Below are positions 1 to 8,469 of a stretch of 64,000 nucleotides of DNA, piece by piece (the first letter of the stretch is position 1; every line of letters starts with the position of its first letter). The notes below the pieces were generated by a model, which saw nothing but the letters and a program-made list of their open reading frames with translations, had not been told where the DNA came from and made no database searches. The DNA is from Agrobacterium tumefaciens. GTDB taxonomy: Bacteria; Pseudomonadota; Alphaproteobacteria; Rhizobiales; Rhizobiaceae. The stretch is taken from positions 186,001 to 250,000 of the forward strand of contig NZ_SUPW01000007.1 in NCBI RefSeq assembly GCF_013337285.1, given 5' to 3'. The position numbers and the translations under genes were made by a program.

Positions 1-730
1 TGAAAACGTCATGGACGTCCTCGTCCACGCCGGTGTCAGTGCGACATGGCTGGACAACAATACCGGCAGCAAGAACGTCGCCGACCGTATCCCCTATTTC
101 GACCTGCCCTCCACCAATGACAGCCGCTTCTGCGCCGGCGGAGAATGCCGCGACGACATCTTCTTCGACAAGCTCGACGCCTGGCTCAACAACGTCACGA
201 AGGATAGCGTCATCGTCCTGCACCAGATGGGCAGCCACGGGCCGACCTATTATCTGCGCTATACCGACGAATTCCGCAAATTCACCCCGGATTGCCGCAC
301 TGCCGAGCTTGGCAATTGCAGCGATGCCGAGATCGTCAATTCCTATGACAACACGCTTCTCTACACCGACCACTTCCTCTCGACCGTGATCGACAAGCTG
401 AAGGCACGCTCCGACAAGCTGGCAACCGGCATGATCTATGCGTCCGACCACGGCGAATCGCTTGGCGAGAACGGTGTCTACCTGCATGGCGCACCCTATC
501 TGCTTGCCCCTGACCAGCAGACCCATGTGCCGTTTCTCGTCTGGTTCGACGATGATTTCGCCAAATCCATGGGGCTCAACCGGGCCTGCCTTGCGAAAAG
601 TGCCGCAGAGGGTGGACGCTCCCACGACAATTATTTCCACAGCATCCTTGGCATGATGAACGTCTCCACTTCCGTCTACGATCCTTCGCTGGACGTGTTC
701 GGCGGCTGCACCCAGCGCCAGAACAGCTGA
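1..730 (+). CDS. eptA: EptA-type phosphoethanolamine transferase, 3' part only
   Basis: The open frame already runs at base 2, so the N-terminal membrane half lies outside the window and only about 242 C-terminal residues are seen. These form the periplasmic sulfatase-like catalytic domain. Visible marks are the ENVMDVL..HAG segment typical of EptA, HQMGSHGPTYY near residue 70 of the visible part and the metal-binding SDHGESLGENG motif followed by YLHG. The family moves phosphoethanolamine from phosphatidylethanolamine onto lipid A at the outer face of the inner membrane, which lowers surface charge and raises polymyxin resistance. The two-component pair that follows 66 bases later fits a PmrAB-like arrangement (inference). 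Related enzymes modify other sugars, so the exact acceptor is not certain. Confidence 0.85.
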   Translation, partial: ENVMDVLVHAGVSATWLDNNTGSKNVADRIPYFDLPSTNDSRFCAGGECRDDIFFDKLDAWLNNVTKDSVIVLHQMGSHGPTYYLRYTDEFRKFTPDCRTAELGNCSDAEIVNSYDNTLLYTDHFLSTVIDKLKARSDKLATGMIYASDHGESLGENGVYLHGAPYLLAPDQQTHVPFLVWFDDDFAKSMGLNRACLAKSAAEGGRSHDNYFHSILGMMNVSTSVYDPSLDVFGGCTQRQNS

Positions 731-796
731 ACAGACAGTGCTTGACGCTTATCCCGTGAAAGCGATACGCAGGACGACGCGATAAAGGGAGCTGTC

Positions 797-1450
797 TTGC
801 GGGTTCTGCTTGTTGAAGACGATCATGTCCTTGGAGAGGCGTTGCGAGACCATGTCGCAGCGGCCGGCCATGCTGTTGACTGGTTCAAGACGCTGGGCGA
901 CGCCACAGTGGCAACGCTGACCATGGCCTATGGCCTGATCCTGCTGGACATGCGCCTGCCGGATGGCGAAGGCATCACCCTTCTGCAAACCCTGCGCAAG
1001 CGCGACGACGCGACGCCGGTGATCATCCTGACGGCACATGATCAGGTTTCCGACCGGATTGCCGGGCTGAATGCCGGCGCAGACGACTATCTGGTCAAGC
1101 CTTTCGACCTTGATGAGCTTTCGGCGCGCATGCTGGCGGTCTCGCGCCGTTACGAGGGCCGCTCGGCACCCGTCATCCGCCTGCCCGGCATCGAGATCAA
1201 CCAGGTGGCGCGCAATATCACGGTCGATGGAACGGCGCAGACACTCAGCGCCCGCGAATGGGCCGTGTTGGAAAAACTAGTCGAACATCCCGGCGCGGTC
1301 GTCTCGAAAGCCCAGCTGCACGACACACTTTATGAATTCGGCGCGGAAATAGAAAGCAACACGGTCGAGGTCTATATCAGCCGGCTGCGCAAGAAAATCG
1401 GCCATGACCGCGTCGAGACCGTGCGCGGCGTCGGCTACACAATCAAGTAA
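797..1450 (+). CDS. OmpR/PmrA-type response regulator
   Basis: A 217-residue two-domain regulator. The receiver domain (about 1-115) has the acidic pair E7/D8/D9, the phospho-acceptor D51 in LLDMRLPDG and the lysine of DDYLVKPF. The winged-helix domain (about 125-217) ends in the usual RLRKKIG..RGVGYTIK. The start is TTG at 797, preceded by AAAGGGA at 784-790; no ATG or GTG fits the receiver domain better. It sits between eptA and a sensor kinase gene, so it probably controls lipid A modification in response to cations, acid or cationic peptides as PmrA/BasR does. That role is inferred from context. Confidence 0.88.
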   Translation: MRVLLVEDDHVLGEALRDHVAAAGHAVDWFKTLGDATVATLTMAYGLILLDMRLPDGEGITLLQTLRKRDDATPVIILTAHDQVSDRIAGLNAGADDYLVKPFDLDELSARMLAVSRRYEGRSAPVIRLPGIEINQVARNITVDGTAQTLSAREWAVLEKLVEHPGAVVSKAQLHDTLYEFGAEIESNTVEVYISRLRKKIGHDRVETVRGVGYTIK

Positions 1451-1503
1451 GTCAGACGGCAGATAGGCCAGACGGCAAGCAAGCAAATAACAAGTAGGCA
1501 GAA

Positions 1504-2841
1504 ATGGCCAGACCGACCAGCATGACCCGCAAGCTCGTGACGGCGCTGACCAGCGTCGTTGCCATATCCTGGCTCCTCGCCTGCGGGCTGGGCGTCATGG
1601 TGATGCAGGACGAATTTGCCGAGATTTTCGATGCCGGCGTGCAGGAGACGGCCGAAAGGCTGCTGCCGCTTCTGGCCGACGACCTCAGGGAAAACAACAC
1701 CGCCCCCGCCTCGCGCAAGCTCAACCCTTCGGCGGAAGGCGCGGAATATCTGACCTATCAGGTGCGCGACCGGGAAGGACAGGTCGTGCTGCATTCGCAT
1801 GACAGCTCGACGGAGCCTTTCGAAGTCTCACTCGATCCCGGTTTTTCCGAAACCGCGACACAGCGCATCTACACGGTTGCAACGCCGGACGGCAATTATT
1901 TCCTGCAGGTCGCCGATGCCTTCGCCAACCGGCGCGAGGCGATCGAGGAAGCGGGCAGCGCACTGCTCTTGCCCGTGCTCATCCTCATTCCCGCCAGCAT
2001 CTTTGCCGTCATCGTGGTGGTGCGCAGAACCCTGCAACCGATACAGACCCTGCGCGACGAGATCGGCAAAAAGGATGGCGGCAATCTTGCGCCGCTCGAA
2101 ACGCAGCCCTTTCCCGGCGAACTGCATCCTATCGCCCGCTCGGTCAATCTGCTGCTTGGACGGCTGCGATCTGCGATCGAGGCGGAGCGGGAATTCACTG
2201 CCAACAGCGCCCACGAATTGCGCACACCAATTGCCGGCGCGCTGGCGCAGGCGCAGCGGCTGCACGCCGACATTCCGCCGGAACTTGCGCCGCGCGTCGA
2301 GAATATCGAGAAATCCCTGCAACATCTTGGCCATCTCGCCGAAAAGCTGCTGCAGATGTCACGGGCCGAAGCAAGGATCGGCGTGACCGATACGGCGAAT
2401 GATGTCATCCCCGTTCTCGAACTCGTCATCGATGACATGGTGAGAACGGCGATTGGCAAATCCCGTATCCGTTTCACCAATCACTGCGAGGACGGCCTGC
2501 CCTGCAGGATAGGCGCGGACGCCTTCGGCATCATCGTTCGCAATCTTCTCGAAAACGCCCTGATCCACAGCCCGGCGGGAAGCCCGGTACAGATTTTGGC
2601 CGAACAGGATGGCACGATCCGCATCATCAATTCCGGACCGGCAATCGACAGGGCGCTATTGCCCAAACTGACGACCCGTTTTGCCCGAGGCCCGACCAAG
2701 GCGGATGGCACCGGCCTTGGCCTTGCAATCGTCAAAAGCCTGGTGGAGCAGACCGGCGGCGAATTGCTGCTTTCTTCACCGGCACCCGGCCGGCAAGATG
2801 GCTTCGAAGCTCGCGTGGTTCTTCCCGTAGAAATCGCCTGA
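1504..2841 (+). CDS. Two-component sensor histidine kinase
   Basis: 445 residues. A transmembrane segment lies at about 12-34, a short periplasmic sensor region of about 115 residues follows, and a second membrane segment lies at about 152-172, then a HAMP-like linker. The phospho-acceptor is H237 in ANSAHELRTPIAG, and the ATPase domain shows the N box (NLLENALIHSP) and the G box (GTGLGLAIVKSL). It lies 53 bases after the response regulator and is presumably its partner. Of the PmrB/BasS and PhoQ/TctE-like kinases, the size and the eptA neighbour favour a PmrB-like sensor, but the ligand cannot be read from the sequence. Confidence 0.87.
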   Translation: MARPTSMTRKLVTALTSVVAISWLLACGLGVMVMQDEFAEIFDAGVQETAERLLPLLADDLRENNTAPASRKLNPSAEGAEYLTYQVRDREGQVVLHSHDSSTEPFEVSLDPGFSETATQRIYTVATPDGNYFLQVADAFANRREAIEEAGSALLLPVLILIPASIFAVIVVVRRTLQPIQTLRDEIGKKDGGNLAPLETQPFPGELHPIARSVNLLLGRLRSAIEAEREFTANSAHELRTPIAGALAQAQRLHADIPPELAPRVENIEKSLQHLGHLAEKLLQMSRAEARIGVTDTANDVIPVLELVIDDMVRTAIGKSRIRFTNHCEDGLPCRIGADAFGIIVRNLLENALIHSPAGSPVQILAEQDGTIRIINSGPAIDRALLPKLTTRFARGPTKADGTGLGLAIVKSLVEQTGGELLLSSPAPGRQDGFEARVVLPVEIA

Positions 2842-3005
2842 GGGCGCTGACACAAAAAGTGCGGCCGCCATGCTGCGGCGCATTATTTTATATCGCATTG
2901 CAGCATGACGATTGCGGTCTCGCTGGTTTTGGTGATGAGACCGAGGGCTTGCAACACCAGACCATTGTAATCCGTCTTGCTACCCGCCTGCGCTCAAACT
3001 AAAAA

Positions 3006-3025
3006 ATATCAATGATTTATGATAT
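3006..3025. promoter_or_regulatory. Inverted repeat over the start codon of the DUF1612 gene
   Basis: ATATCA at 3006-3011 and TGATAT at 3020-3025 form a perfect 6-base inverted repeat with an 8-base spacer that spans the ATG at 3012. No Shine-Dalgarno sequence is visible in the A-rich stretch just before it. Since the gene encodes a DNA-binding protein, an autoregulatory operator is possible, but the repeat is short and AT-rich. Confidence 0.3.
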
Positions 3026-4127
3026 ATCGGACATCCAGATCGAAAAGCTTCTCATCGCCGCCGCACGGGCAGGCGAAGCGCTGGCGCGGCTGGACGAACG
3101 GATCAGCCGCTCGCCGATGAAACACGGCTTCATCGAAAGGCAGGATTTCACCGACGCGATTTCCTCCATGTGGGTCGATGGCGAACTCGTCCATATGGAA
3201 GATCTGGTCCTGCATGACGCCCATATGGATGTGCGTGCGCCGACCCACGAGATGACGGCCGCGCACCGGATTTTGCGGTCGCGGCGGCTGATCTTTTCCA
3301 ATGCCGCCGGCTGGGCCTTCACCGCGCCCGGCCTTTCCAGACTGCGGGGCAGAGCCACACTTGCAGCCGACGAGGCAGCACGTCCCCGTGAAACCGGGGA
3401 TCACGCCCGCAGCGACGAGAACGAGACGGATGGGGACGCGCTGCTGGATGGGGCTTTTTCCGAACTGGATGCGCTTCTGGCGCGAAGCTCCGCGGCACTT
3501 GAGGCGATTACCGCCGGCAACATGCCCGCGCCCATGAACCAGCGGCAGGAAGGCCACCCGGTCATCAACGAGCCTGACTGGGACGAAGAGGAACGGCTGA
3601 AAGAATGGCTGGAACTGCATGCACGGACGGCAGAACTGCCGGCCATCCTTCGCACCGCCATTCTGCTCGACGCGTGGAACATGATCGAGGTGCTGCAGCG
3701 CAGCCCCTGGCTCGGTCGGCTTCTGGCCGCCGCCTTTCTGCGTGAGGGGGCCGTGACGCCTGATCACCTGCCGGCGCTCAGCGCCGGTCTTCGCGCCGTT
3801 CCGCGCGAGCGCCGACACGCCAGAAGCCAGACACAGCGGCTTCAGGCGCTTCTGGACAGTTTTTACGAAGCGGCGCAGGCCAGTTTGAAAGAACACGACC
3901 GGCTGACCCACGCGCGGGATCGCATGATGCGCAAGCTCACCGGCCGGCGCTCATCCTCACGTTTGCCGGAACTGGTTGAACTGGTGGTTTCCCGGCCGGT
4001 GGTTTCGGCGGCAATGATTGTCAAGGAACTCGGCACCACCCCGCAGGGTGCAATCGGGCTCGCCAATCAGCTGGAATTGCGGGAGGTTACGGGTCGTGGC
4101 CGTTTCCGTGCCTGGGGCATGCTTTAA
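3012..4127 (+). CDS. DUF1612 / helix-turn-helix protein (RHE_PE00001 family)
   Basis: 371 residues. The first 125 or so (ARLDERISRSP, ERQDFTDA, WVDGELVHMEDLVLHDA, VRAPTHEMTAAHRILRSRR) match the N-terminal pattern of the RHE_PE00001/DUF1612 family known from rhizobial plasmids and chromosomes. The C-terminal third (SRPVVSAAMIVKELGTTPQGAIGLANQLELREVTGRGRFRAWGML) is a helix-turn-helix followed by a short wing. The middle is acidic and carries EEERLKEWLELH. The family has no established function; DNA binding is likely from the helix-turn-helix. No ribosome binding site is seen before the ATG and an inverted repeat covers the start, so a leaderless or self-regulated message is possible. It lies alone between the kinase gene and a small helix-turn-helix gene. 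Confidence 0.8.
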   Translation: MIYDISDIQIEKLLIAAARAGEALARLDERISRSPMKHGFIERQDFTDAISSMWVDGELVHMEDLVLHDAHMDVRAPTHEMTAAHRILRSRRLIFSNAAGWAFTAPGLSRLRGRATLAADEAARPRETGDHARSDENETDGDALLDGAFSELDALLARSSAALEAITAGNMPAPMNQRQEGHPVINEPDWDEEERLKEWLELHARTAELPAILRTAILLDAWNMIEVLQRSPWLGRLLAAAFLREGAVTPDHLPALSAGLRAVPRERRHARSQTQRLQALLDSFYEAAQASLKEHDRLTHARDRMMRKLTGRRSSSRLPELVELVVSRPVVSAAMIVKELGTTPQGAIGLANQLELREVTGRGRFRAWGML

Positions 4128-4384
4128 GCGTGGCATTCTGAAATACGGCCTGCACGAGACAGGAAAAGTCCATGTCGTCCAGCCGTTTTCACCACTGAAA
4201 ATGCCGCAGGAATGCGGCGATCACGAATCTTAACAAAATTTAACTATTGCGTAGGTGGGCGAAGCGTCTATGTTCCTCGCTGCGTTGCAGCACGATTTCT
4301 TCTCCGGCAACGCGGTCGCATTCGGCCCCCGGCAACTTTTTTCTGCCGCCCGCATTTAAGTGTCCATCATCAGGGAGATGCATA

Positions 4385-4615
4385 ATGACAATTTCAGTCT
4401 CAGAACTTAGTTCCGATCAAGAAACAGATGCTCCTTTCGCCAAAAAGGTCCTGACGGCGCGCACGCTCGCCGGCTATACCGTCGAACAGCTTGCCGTCAC
4501 CTGCGGCCTCACCACCACCGAAATCCACGCACTGGAAGACGGCACCGACAGCGATCCATCGCGTATCAGACGCGTTGCCGCCGCCCTGCATATTCCTGTC
4601 GAAACAGTTATCTGA
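4385..4615 (+). CDS. Small XRE-type helix-turn-helix protein
   Basis: 76 residues that are almost entirely one helix-turn-helix: LTARTLAGYTVEQLAVTCGLTTTEIHALEDGT, then a recognition-helix tail with RIRRVAAALHIPVETVI. The ATG at 4385 is chosen because AGGGAG stands 8 bases before it; the frame stays open further upstream but without a ribosome site. A protein this short may act as a small repressor or as an antitoxin-like DNA-binding protein, yet no toxin gene adjoins it. The next gene on the same strand is an adenylate cyclase 220 bases away. Confidence 0.65.
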   Translation: MTISVSELSSDQETDAPFAKKVLTARTLAGYTVEQLAVTCGLTTTEIHALEDGTDSDPSRIRRVAAALHIPVETVI

Positions 4616-4837
4616 TCGCCTCCAGCGATCACGAAAAATCTCAGCGCCGCCGGGGACGATGTTCAAAAGAACATCCGGGCGGCGCGCGTGGCCTGAGGCC
4701 GCCAATCTCTTCCGCAAGATTTTCCGAAGCCCTCTCTTAACATTTTCGTTATCCGGCACCACATGGGGTCCACGAGCGACCATGTTCGACATGTGCTTTG
4801 CCCGTGCGAGAGCAGCAACAACCTCCGGAATCCTGCC

Positions 4838-6088
4838 ATGACACTCAGCCTTAACACCGAAGAACGGGTTTCTTCAGCATTGGATGAATTGTGGCCGGCG
4901 GAGAAGACCGAAACTCTCGACTGGCTCGTCACCGGCACCAAGGACGAGCGGTTTATCGACGAGATATTCGTGGAGCTTTGCGACAGGCTGCGGGCAAGCG
5001 GAATCTCCATCGCCAGGGGCGTGCTCGCTTTCCGCATCCGCCACCCGCAATGGCTTGGCGCGCGGATATTGTGGAAAGCCGGCCTGCCCACTGCCGAAAT
5101 CGTCACCTATGGTTACGGCTCGGAAAGTACGCCCGAATATCTCAACAGCCCCATCAACGACATCCATCAGGGTGCGACGGAAGTCCGCCACCGGCTGAAC
5201 GGCGATGACATCGATGAACCCGGTTATACGATCTATGACGAGCTGCGGGCCGAAGGGCTGACGGATTATTGCGCCTGGCCGATCGAACACACTTTCGGCA
5301 AGCGCCATGTCGCGACTTTCTCCAGTGACCAGCCGGGCGGTTTTTCCGACAGCGACATCGCCGCCCTGAAAAACCTGCTGCCGGCTTTGGCGCTGGTCAG
5401 TGAAATACGCCTCAAAAACCGCATGACGCGCACCCTTTTGGAAACCTATGTGGGTCCGCATGCGGGCGAGAAAATTCTCAACGGCGCCACAACACGCGGT
5501 AGCGGCATAACGGTGGGCGCGGCAATCCTGATCTGCGACCTGCGCAATTTCACCCATATTTCCGACCTTTGGCCGCGCGATGACGTGATCGAGCTTCTGA
5601 ACGGCTATTTCGACGCCATGTGCGATCCCATTGAGGAGTTCGGCGGTGAAATTCTGAAATTCATGGGGGACGGGCTGCTGGCGATTTTTCCGCTGAGCGA
5701 TCCGCAGGCCTGCGAAAACCTGCTGAAAGCCATCGCCAGCGCGCAAAAGGGTCTCGTCGCCCTCAACGACATCAATTGCGAAAAGGGCCACGACCCCTTG
5801 GGTTACGGTATCGGCGTGCATGTCGGTGATGTCATGTATGGCAATATTGGCTCAAAAACCCGGCTCGATTTCACCGTCATCGGCCCCGCCGTCAACATCG
5901 CCTCGCGACTTGAAACGCTGACCAAGGAAACCGGCCGCAACGTGCTGTTTTCCGAGGAATTCGTCCGTATGGCGGGGAATGGGGACAGGCTGGAAAATCT
6001 GGGTCCATGGCTGCTGCGCGGCCTTGAAACGCCAGTCGAGGTCTACGCGCTTCCCCAAAATGCCGTGCAGATACCTTCCACCAACTGA
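4838..6088 (+). CDS. Class III adenylate/guanylate cyclase
   Basis: 416 residues from the ATG at 4838; an upstream in-frame start would add 25 unlikely residues. The C-terminal half (about 215-405) is a class III cyclase domain: ILICDLRNFTHISD with the first metal aspartate, KFMGDGLLAIFP with the second, and GIGVHVGDVMYGNIGS..FTVIGPAVNIASRLE. The N-terminal half (about 1-200) carries no membrane segment and resembles the GAF-like or uncharacterised sensory region of the soluble rhizobial cyclases. Rhizobiaceae carry many such paralogues that make cAMP for Crp-type regulators. The signal sensed here is not visible. Confidence 0.88.
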   Translation: MTLSLNTEERVSSALDELWPAEKTETLDWLVTGTKDERFIDEIFVELCDRLRASGISIARGVLAFRIRHPQWLGARILWKAGLPTAEIVTYGYGSESTPEYLNSPINDIHQGATEVRHRLNGDDIDEPGYTIYDELRAEGLTDYCAWPIEHTFGKRHVATFSSDQPGGFSDSDIAALKNLLPALALVSEIRLKNRMTRTLLETYVGPHAGEKILNGATTRGSGITVGAAILICDLRNFTHISDLWPRDDVIELLNGYFDAMCDPIEEFGGEILKFMGDGLLAIFPLSDPQACENLLKAIASAQKGLVALNDINCEKGHDPLGYGIGVHVGDVMYGNIGSKTRLDFTVIGPAVNIASRLETLTKETGRNVLFSEEFVRMAGNGDRLENLGPWLLRGLETPVEVYALPQNAVQIPSTN

Positions 6089-6200
6089 CCCCCGGCAGCG
6101 TTTGGGCTTCGGCTCAACCTGCCTTTCAGCATGATCAGCAACCACATCGCTTGACCTCTAAGAGCGAGTGATTTCGGCCTCCCTCCCGCTGTCAAAACGC

Positions 6201-6229
6201 TTGACACGCCTCCGATGTCGATCTAGCAA
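6201..6229 (+). promoter_or_regulatory. Candidate sigma-70 promoter of idhA
   Basis: A perfect TTGACA at 6201-6206 is followed 17 bases later by TAGCAA at 6224-6229, a weak -10 match. It lies just upstream of the palindrome at 6231-6248, a position where a bound repressor would block transcription. Confidence 0.45.
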
Positions 6230-6230
6230 A

Positions 6231-6248
6231 ATGGAACATATATTCCAT
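6231..6248. promoter_or_regulatory. IolR-type operator
   Basis: ATGGAA, six bases, TTCCAT make an 18-base near-perfect palindrome that contains GGAA-N6-TTCC. This is the recognition pattern described for the RpiR-family inositol repressor IolR of Sinorhizobium meliloti. It sits immediately downstream of a TTGACA box and 72 bases before an inositol dehydrogenase gene, which is the expected target. Confidence 0.65.
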
Positions 6249-6319
6249 ATCGAAACATTGTTTGCATTCATATTCTGTCTCTCCGGGAGTGAGGGCGGGT
6301 GTGAGGAACCGGAGGAAAG

Positions 6320-7312
6320 ATGGTTACGAAATTGGCACTGCTCGGCGCTGGACGGATCGGCAAGGTCCACGCCAAGGCGATCACCACCGACAGCCGTGCG
6401 AAGCTGGTGGCCGTTGTCGACGCCATGGCCGGCGCTGCCGAAGCAATTGCCCGCGAGGCGCAATGCAAGGTCAGCACGATCGACGAGGTTCTGGCCGACA
6501 AGACAATCGACGCCGTCATCATCTGCACGCCAACCAACACCCATGCCGACCTGATCGAGCGTTTCGCTCGTGCCGGCAAGGCCATCTTCTGCGAAAAGCC
6601 CGTTGATCTCGATGTCGCCCGCGCGGAAGCCTGCGCCAGGGTGGTTGAAGAAACCGGCGCGAAGGTGATGCTCGGTTTCAACCGCCGTTTCGACCCGCAT
6701 TTTCAGGCCGTGCATAAGGCAATCGAAGATGGCCGCATCGGCAAGGTGGAAATGGTCACCATCACCAGCCGCGACCCCGGCCCGCCGCCGGCCGAATATA
6801 TCAAGGTGTCCGGTGGCATCTTCCGCGACATGACCATTCATGATTTCGACATGGCCCGCTTCCTGCTCGGCGAAGAAGTGGACAGCGTGTTCGCCACCGG
6901 TTCGGTTCTCGTCAATCCGGAGATCGGCGCGCTTGGTGATTTCGACAGCGCCAGCATCATTCTGACGACGAAAAGCGGCAGGCAGGCGGTGATTTCAAAT
7001 TCGCGCCGCGCGACCTATGGTTACGACCAGCGTATCGAAGTGCATGGTTCGCTGGGTTCGGCAGCGGCCGAAAACCAGCGCCCGGTCTCCATCGAAATCG
7101 CCAATGCGGAAGGTTACACTCGTCCGCCGCTGCATGATTTCTTCATGACGCGTTATACGGCGGCCTATGCGGCAGAAATTGCCACCTTCATCGACAGCAT
7201 CGAAAACAACGTCGCACCGTCGCCCTCCATCAAGGACGGGCTGATTGCGCTGAAGCTGGCCGACGCCGCGCTGAAATCCGCAACATCGAAGACGGCCGTT
7301 ACCATCGGCTGA
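6320..7312 (+). CDS. idhA: Inositol 2-dehydrogenase
   Basis: 330 residues of the Gfo/Idh/MocA family. The N-terminal Rossmann fold begins LALLGAGRIGKVHAKAI, and the active-site lysine motif is IFCEKPVDLD near residue 95. The substrate-side region has GFNRRFDPHF, GGIFRDMTIHDFDMARFL and the histidine motifs usual for myo-inositol dehydrogenases. The enzyme oxidises myo-inositol to 2-keto-myo-inositol with NAD+, the first step of inositol catabolism in the cytoplasm. GGAGGAAAG precedes the ATG by a few bases. The rest of the iol pathway is not in the window, as is usual in rhizobia, where idhA is unlinked from iolA/iolCDEB. The IolR-like operator upstream supports the assignment. Confidence 0.9.
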   Translation: MVTKLALLGAGRIGKVHAKAITTDSRAKLVAVVDAMAGAAEAIAREAQCKVSTIDEVLADKTIDAVIICTPTNTHADLIERFARAGKAIFCEKPVDLDVARAEACARVVEETGAKVMLGFNRRFDPHFQAVHKAIEDGRIGKVEMVTITSRDPGPPPAEYIKVSGGIFRDMTIHDFDMARFLLGEEVDSVFATGSVLVNPEIGALGDFDSASIILTTKSGRQAVISNSRRATYGYDQRIEVHGSLGSAAAENQRPVSIEIANAEGYTRPPLHDFFMTRYTAAYAAEIATFIDSIENNVAPSPSIKDGLIALKLADAALKSATSKTAVTIG

Positions 7313-7327
7313 AGCCGGTCTCACCGT

Positions 7328-7369
7328 CACCCTCGGGTTCGGCCCGGGGGTGAATTTTCCGGTTTTTTT
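7328..7369 (+). terminator. Rho-independent terminator after idhA
   Basis: CACCCTCGGG at 7328-7337 and CCCGGGGGTG at 7343-7352 pair with one mismatch around a TTCGG loop. A T-rich tail follows, ending in seven T at 7363-7369. Confidence 0.7.
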
Positions 7370-7557
7370 GAGAAAAGCCGATTATTCCCCGCGCTTCCGG
7401 AAACAGGTTGCCTACCAGAAAGGCAGCTTCGGACTTGCATAGCTGCTATTCGGAAAATAAGGTTGTCTGACAAGGTGCGGCCGTAACATATGGCTGTTAC
7501 CCACCTCTTTCACGCCGAATCCTCTTTTGCCGGCACGCAGCCGACAGCGGTTTTTTC

Positions 7558-8442
7558 ATGCCATCACCCAAGACCGGTTTTCTTTATGCGCTTGTCGCCT
7601 TCACGATCTTTGCGGCGCAGGATGGCATCTCGAAACATCTGGGCAGCGCCTATCCGCCCGTCTTCATCGCCATGCTGCGATATTGGGCCTTCGCCGTGTT
7701 CGTTCTGTTGATGGCCGCAAGGTCGGCGGGCGGCATCCGGGGCGCCGTCATGGCCAACCGCCCCTGGCTGCAGATCGGCCGCGGTGTTCTGCTGGCGGTA
7801 CAGATCGTGTTTTCGATCTTCTCCTTCGCCGTTGTCGGGCTGGCGCACAGCCACTCCATCATCGCTTCCGCGCCGCTCATCGTTGCGGCACTTTCCGTAC
7901 CCTTGCTTGGGGAAAAGGTCGGCTGGCGGCGCTGGTGCGCCATCTTTGTCGGTTTCATCGGTGTTCTCGTCATCCTGAAGCCCGATGGCGAGGGTTTCGA
8001 CAATAGCCTGATCATCACCTTTATCGCCGCCTTCATGCTGGCGCTCTACGGCGTGCTCACCCGCCTCGGCAGCCGAAGCGATACGGCGATGACGAGCTTT
8101 TTTTATACCGGCGTGGCCGGTGCAGCGGCGTTAACGCTGGTCGGGCCGTTTTATTGGGTCAGCCTTGCACCCTATGACTGGGGATGGATGCTGGCGCTCT
8201 GCATTACGGGGATTACCGGCCATTATTGCCTGATAAAGGCATTTGAATTGACCGACGCGGCTTCCGTGCAGCCTTTCTCCTATTACCAACTCGTGCTCGT
8301 CTCCATCATCGGCGTCACCGTCTATGGCGAGGTCGTCACATCCAATATGGTCATGGGTGCCGCCATCGTCATTGCCGCCGGTCTTTTCACCGTCTGGCGG
8401 GAACATGTGGTCGGCCGGAAGAAAAGCGGGGGATCCGGCTGA
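7558..8442 (+). CDS. EamA/DMT-family membrane exporter
   Basis: 294 residues with about ten hydrophobic segments and two EamA repeats (about 5-140 and 150-285), as in RhaT/YdcZ-like drug/metabolite transporters. Typical elements are LYALVAFTIFAAQDGISKHL, RYWAFAVFVLLM and LLGEKVGWRRWCAIFVGFIGVLVILKP. Such proteins export amino acids, purines or other metabolites across the inner membrane, but the substrate cannot be inferred here. No strong ribosome site precedes the ATG at 7558. It converges on the ornithine cyclodeaminase gene, with 27 bases between the two ends. Confidence 0.85.
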   Translation: MPSPKTGFLYALVAFTIFAAQDGISKHLGSAYPPVFIAMLRYWAFAVFVLLMAARSAGGIRGAVMANRPWLQIGRGVLLAVQIVFSIFSFAVVGLAHSHSIIASAPLIVAALSVPLLGEKVGWRRWCAIFVGFIGVLVILKPDGEGFDNSLIITFIAAFMLALYGVLTRLGSRSDTAMTSFFYTGVAGAAALTLVGPFYWVSLAPYDWGWMLALCITGITGHYCLIKAFELTDAASVQPFSYYQLVLVSIIGVTVYGEVVTSNMVMGAAIVIAAGLFTVWREHVVGRKKSGGSG

Positions 8443-8469
8443 GAGCCCTCCCACCATAAATCCGTCGTC

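Noticed and set aside
3009..3911. 300-residue open frame on the minus strand
   Set aside because: It is antisense to the DUF1612 gene, has no recognisable domain and a composition typical of a shadow frame.
4247..4384. Upstream extension of the small helix-turn-helix gene
   Set aside because: The extension has no ribosome site and no family-like sequence, whereas ATG 4385 has AGGGAG.
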